A stretch of 15,683 nt of DNA from DATDMG01 sp036518955 (lineage in GTDB: Bacteria > Actinomycetota > Actinomycetes > Actinomycetales > Kineosporiaceae). The position numbers and the translations under genes are program-made. The notes under the pieces were generated by a model. It was not told where the DNA came from. It saw nothing but the letters and a program-made list of their open reading frames with translations, and ran no database searches. The first letter of the stretch is position 1; each line of letters opens with the position of its first letter. The stretch lies in contig DATDMG010000069.1 of the NCBI GenBank assembly GCA_036518955.1, forward strand, positions 1 through 15,683, written 5' to 3'. This document shows, piece by piece, positions 13,857 to 15,683 of the stretch.

Positions 13857-14790
13857 TCATGAGCTGAGTGGGGACTGGGCCGGGAGGCGGGAGCAGTAGA
13901 TCGAGTACCCGTCCAGGTAGCGTGCAACCGCGGTGGCCAGCATGGTGGCGATCACCATCGGCACGATCAGCGTGTCCGCGGTGTGGGTCAGCTCGATGAC
14001 CAGGACAAGGCCGGCCAGCGGCGTCTGCATCGCCGCACCGATCATGGCCGCGGCGCCGATCAGCGCGTAGCTGCCGATCGGCGCCTCTGGCCAGACGTGT
14101 GACCAGCCGGTGCCCAGGACGGCCCCGAGGAGAGCGCCGGTGGCCAGGGTCGGGGTGAACAGCCCCCCGTGGCCCGCTGCCCAGGCACAGCGCCGTTGCC
14201 AGGGGCTTGAGCAGTGTCAGGGCGGCGGCGGTGGCCAGCGAGTATCCGGCCGCAGAGACGAACGCGTCCTGGGCCATGTCCTGTCCGTTGCCGAGCAGTT
14301 GCGGGAACCAGATCGCCAGGACGCCGCGTAGCCCGAACGCGGCGGCTGGAGCGATCATGGCCCAGCGGCCCCTCACCTGGTAGTGGGAGACCAGGCCGAT
14401 CAGGCGGATGAACCCGACGGCGACCAGGCCGATCACAGGCCCGGCCACGACGGCGAACACCACGTGCGCGACGTGCACCGGGTAGGCGGGCACATTGGTA
14501 CGGGTAGGGCTGATCGGCAGGGATACCCAGGCGATCCCGGTCGCGATCCCGCGCAGGCCAGTGCGGGCAGGATCGCCGGCAGCGCCAGGCTGCCGTACAG
14601 CAGCTCGGCCGTGATCAGCGCCCCGCCCAGCGGCACGTTGTACACCGCGGCCATCCCCGCATCCTCACCGCAGGACACCAGCAGCCGCCGCTGCCCCACC
14701 GTCAGGCCCCGCCACTGCGCCAGCACGCTGCCCGCCGCAGCCCCCAGCAGCTTCGGAGCGGCCTCCCGGCCCAGTCCCCATGGATCCACC
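13857..14790 (-). pseudogene. CLC-family chloride channel/transporter, 5'-truncated and frameshifted
   Basis: CLC proteins carry chloride, or exchange it for protons, across the membrane. Visible order on the minus strand: LGREAAPKLLGAAAGSVLAQ (GREGP region), GEDAGMAAVYNVPLGGALIT, a break, then VPAYPVHVAHVVFAVVAG, WFPQLLGNGQDMAQDAFVSA, LTLLKPLATALCLGSG, a break, LFTPTLATGALLGAVLGTGW, MIGAAMQTPLAGLVLVIELT and the end LDGYSIYCSRLPAQSPLSS. The first break needs one base near 14550-14553 (ALACAGIATGIAW). The second is best explained by one base missing in each of two C-runs (14163-14168, 14173-14175), which restores GSGATGGLFTP. The N-terminal third with the GSGIP motif is absent: similarity stops near 14790, where methyltransferase sequence begins on the other strand. 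Non-functional as it stands. Confidence 0.85.
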
Positions 14791-14792
14791 CG

Positions 14793-15683
14793 GTGGCCCT
14801 GTTCGAGGCCGGCGATGCCACCGCTGCGGACACCCCGTCCCACGCCAGGGCCCCAGAAGGGCTGAGCAGCGGTGGCAGCGTCCTGGACGTCGGCTGCGGC
14901 GGCGGCCGGGCGGCTTTCGCCGTCGCCCCGCAGGCATCGCTGGTGATCGGCGTCGACCACCAGCCAGGCATGCTCGACGCCTTCCCGGCCGCCGCCGAGC
15001 GCCGCGGCCTGAGCCATGCCGAGCGCCGCGGCCTGAGCCATCAGGAGGTTATCGGCGACTGGCCCCAGGTCGCCGATGACGCCCCGGTGGCGGACGTCGT
15101 GGTGTGCCATCACGTCGCCTACAACGTCGCCGACCTCGCCGCGTTCGTCACGGCCCTCGACGCCCACGCGCGCCGCCGCATCGTCCTGGAACTGCCCCGG
15201 CGTCACCCCTTGAGCGGGATGGCCCCGCTGTGGCGGCATTTCTGGAACCTGGAACGCCCCGAGCACCCCACCGCCCAGGACGCTCTCGCCGTCGTCCGCG
15301 AGCAGGGGTTCGCCGCCGAGATCCTGGAGTGGGACGAGCCCTCGACGGCGCGCGTCCCGTCCAAGATCACGCCGGAGCAGCAGGTGGAGTACATGCGCAT
15401 CCGCCTGTGCCTCACCCCCGATCGGGACCCGGAGATCGCCGAGGTCATGGCTCGCCTCCCCGACACGCCCCGGCAACTGGCCACGATCTGGTGGGATGCC
15501 GCCCCTGATCGGGAGCTGGCCGGCCCGCAGAACCCCGCAGGTAGTCGCCGTCTGCGGATGGGCGCGCCATGGCCGGGCCGCTGCCCAGGGTCGGCAGGCT
15601 CGGAGTACGACGGCAACCGATACACTTGTCCGGACATCCGTGGAAGGAGCCGGGCGTGGCGGTCAGGTCCTCGGCGCGTTCCC
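14793..15683 (+). CDS. Class I SAM-dependent methyltransferase, start uncertain, frame open to right edge
   Basis: A Rossmann-type methyltransferase of unknown substrate. SAM-binding motif I is SVLDVGCGGGRAAF (residues about 29-42 from GTG 14793), the acidic end of strand 2 is IGVDHQPGML, and a motif II/post II region is VADVVVCHHVAYNVADL. The conserved tail includes HPLSGMAPLWRHFWNLERP, VEYMRIRLCL and RQLATIWWD. No better start than GTG 14793 exists, and it lacks a ribosome binding site. The N-terminus may have been lost at the same junction that truncated the CLC gene. Recognisable sequence ends near 15505 (WWDAAP). A TGA at 15506-15508 is out of frame by one base of a C-run, and the frame then stays open to the edge with unrelated sequence that overlaps the next start. 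Residues about 68-83 are an exact eight-residue repeat. Confidence 0.72.
   Translation, partial: MALFEAGDATAADTPSHARAPEGLSSGGSVLDVGCGGGRAAFAVAPQASLVIGVDHQPGMLDAFPAAAERRGLSHAERRGLSHQEVIGDWPQVADDAPVADVVVCHHVAYNVADLAAFVTALDAHARRRIVLELPRRHPLSGMAPLWRHFWNLERPEHPTAQDALAVVREQGFAAEILEWDEPSTARVPSKITPEQQVEYMRIRLCLTPDRDPEIAEVMARLPDTPRQLATIWWDAAPDRELAGPQNPAGSRRLRMGAPWPGRCPGSAGSEYDGNRYTCPDIRGRSRAWRSGPRRVP
14994..15041 (+). repeat. Perfect 24-bp tandem duplication in the methyltransferase
   Basis: Units 14994-15017 and 15018-15041 are identical and encode AERRGLSH twice. The frame is kept. The repeat lies after the ribose-binding strand, in the helix following GVDHQPGMLDAFPA. No mismatch between units suggests a recent slippage event. 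Confidence 0.95.
15621..15636 (+). promoter_or_regulatory. -10-like box and palindromic operator before the right-edge gene
   Basis: TACACT (15621-15626) resembles a -10 box, and TGTCCGGACA (15627-15636) is a perfect 10-bp palindrome placed where transcription would start. A repressor bound there would block initiation. GntR-type regulators often bind such TGTC-GACA palindromes next to their own genes. No good -35 box was found. Confidence 0.45.
15656..15683 (+). CDS. Start of an unidentified gene at the right edge
   Basis: GTG 15656 follows AAGGAG (15644-15649) with six bases spacing, an excellent ribosome binding site. Only nine codons are visible (MAVRSSARS), too few for a family call. 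The palindrome 20 bp upstream would fit a self-regulated transcription factor, but that is a guess. Confidence 0.6.

Noticed and set aside
14433..15476. A 347-codon minus-strand frame
   Set aside because: Only its C-terminal part (14562-14790) is real CLC sequence. The rest is antisense to the methyltransferase.
1..15683. CRISPR arrays, tRNA or rRNA genes
   Set aside because: No regularly spaced repeats, tRNA-like cloverleaf or rRNA signature was noticed on either strand, by eye only.

Overview
The window is high-GC actinomycete DNA (Actinomycetota): GTG and TTG starts are common, third positions are strongly G/C, and the hairpins lack U-tracts. Several proteins resemble those of Streptosporangiales (Nonomuraea/Actinomadura-like), but that is recollection and not a search. 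It reads as an accessory or decaying region: two complete insertion sequences and one IS fragment, three damaged metabolic or transport loci, and an intact centre.

Layout: 1-668 holds the visible part of an unrecognised minus-strand gene that runs off the left edge. 753-2614 is a dead ABC-2 exporter: an IS110-family transposase fragment replaces the N-terminal half of the ATPase, and both ATPase and permease carry a frameshift. 2615-4605 is a complete IS1182-family element in the CTAG that contains the permease stop codon. It is followed directly by a complete ISAs1-family element (4620-6418) with a perfect 10-bp target duplication. 6454-7036 is a structured non-coding leader.

7037-8875 is a three-gene cassette of exported, four-cysteine proteins, two of them paralogues, that I cannot assign to any family and that is visibly less GC-rich than its surroundings. 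8907-9050 (minus) is a 47-codon microprotein gene with a strong ribosome binding site and a signal peptide, divergent from an OmpR-type two-component system (9236-11381). The kinase has two MxxM motifs in its extracellular loop, and a clean hairpin terminator follows it.

11809-13670 is a sulfur (persulfide/thiosulfate) module: an operator-like palindrome over the start of a rhodanese, then a metallo-beta-lactamase/double-rhodanese protein, then a strong terminator hairpin. Both genes are broken by single-base indels. The second has also lost its catalytic cysteine codon and has proline at a position where I expect a metal-ligand histidine. 13857-14790 (minus) is a CLC chloride-channel pseudogene without its N-terminus, abutting a class I methyltransferase (plus) with a perfect 24-bp in-frame tandem duplication. 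A further gene starts at 15656 behind a palindrome.

The ABC, sulfur and CLC loci are most likely non-functional, unless the many homopolymer indels are assembly errors. The transposases, the exported trio and the two-component system have intact frames. The exported trio with its leader, and the neighbouring microprotein with the sensor kinase, are the best candidates for something undescribed; that they work together is inference from position only.
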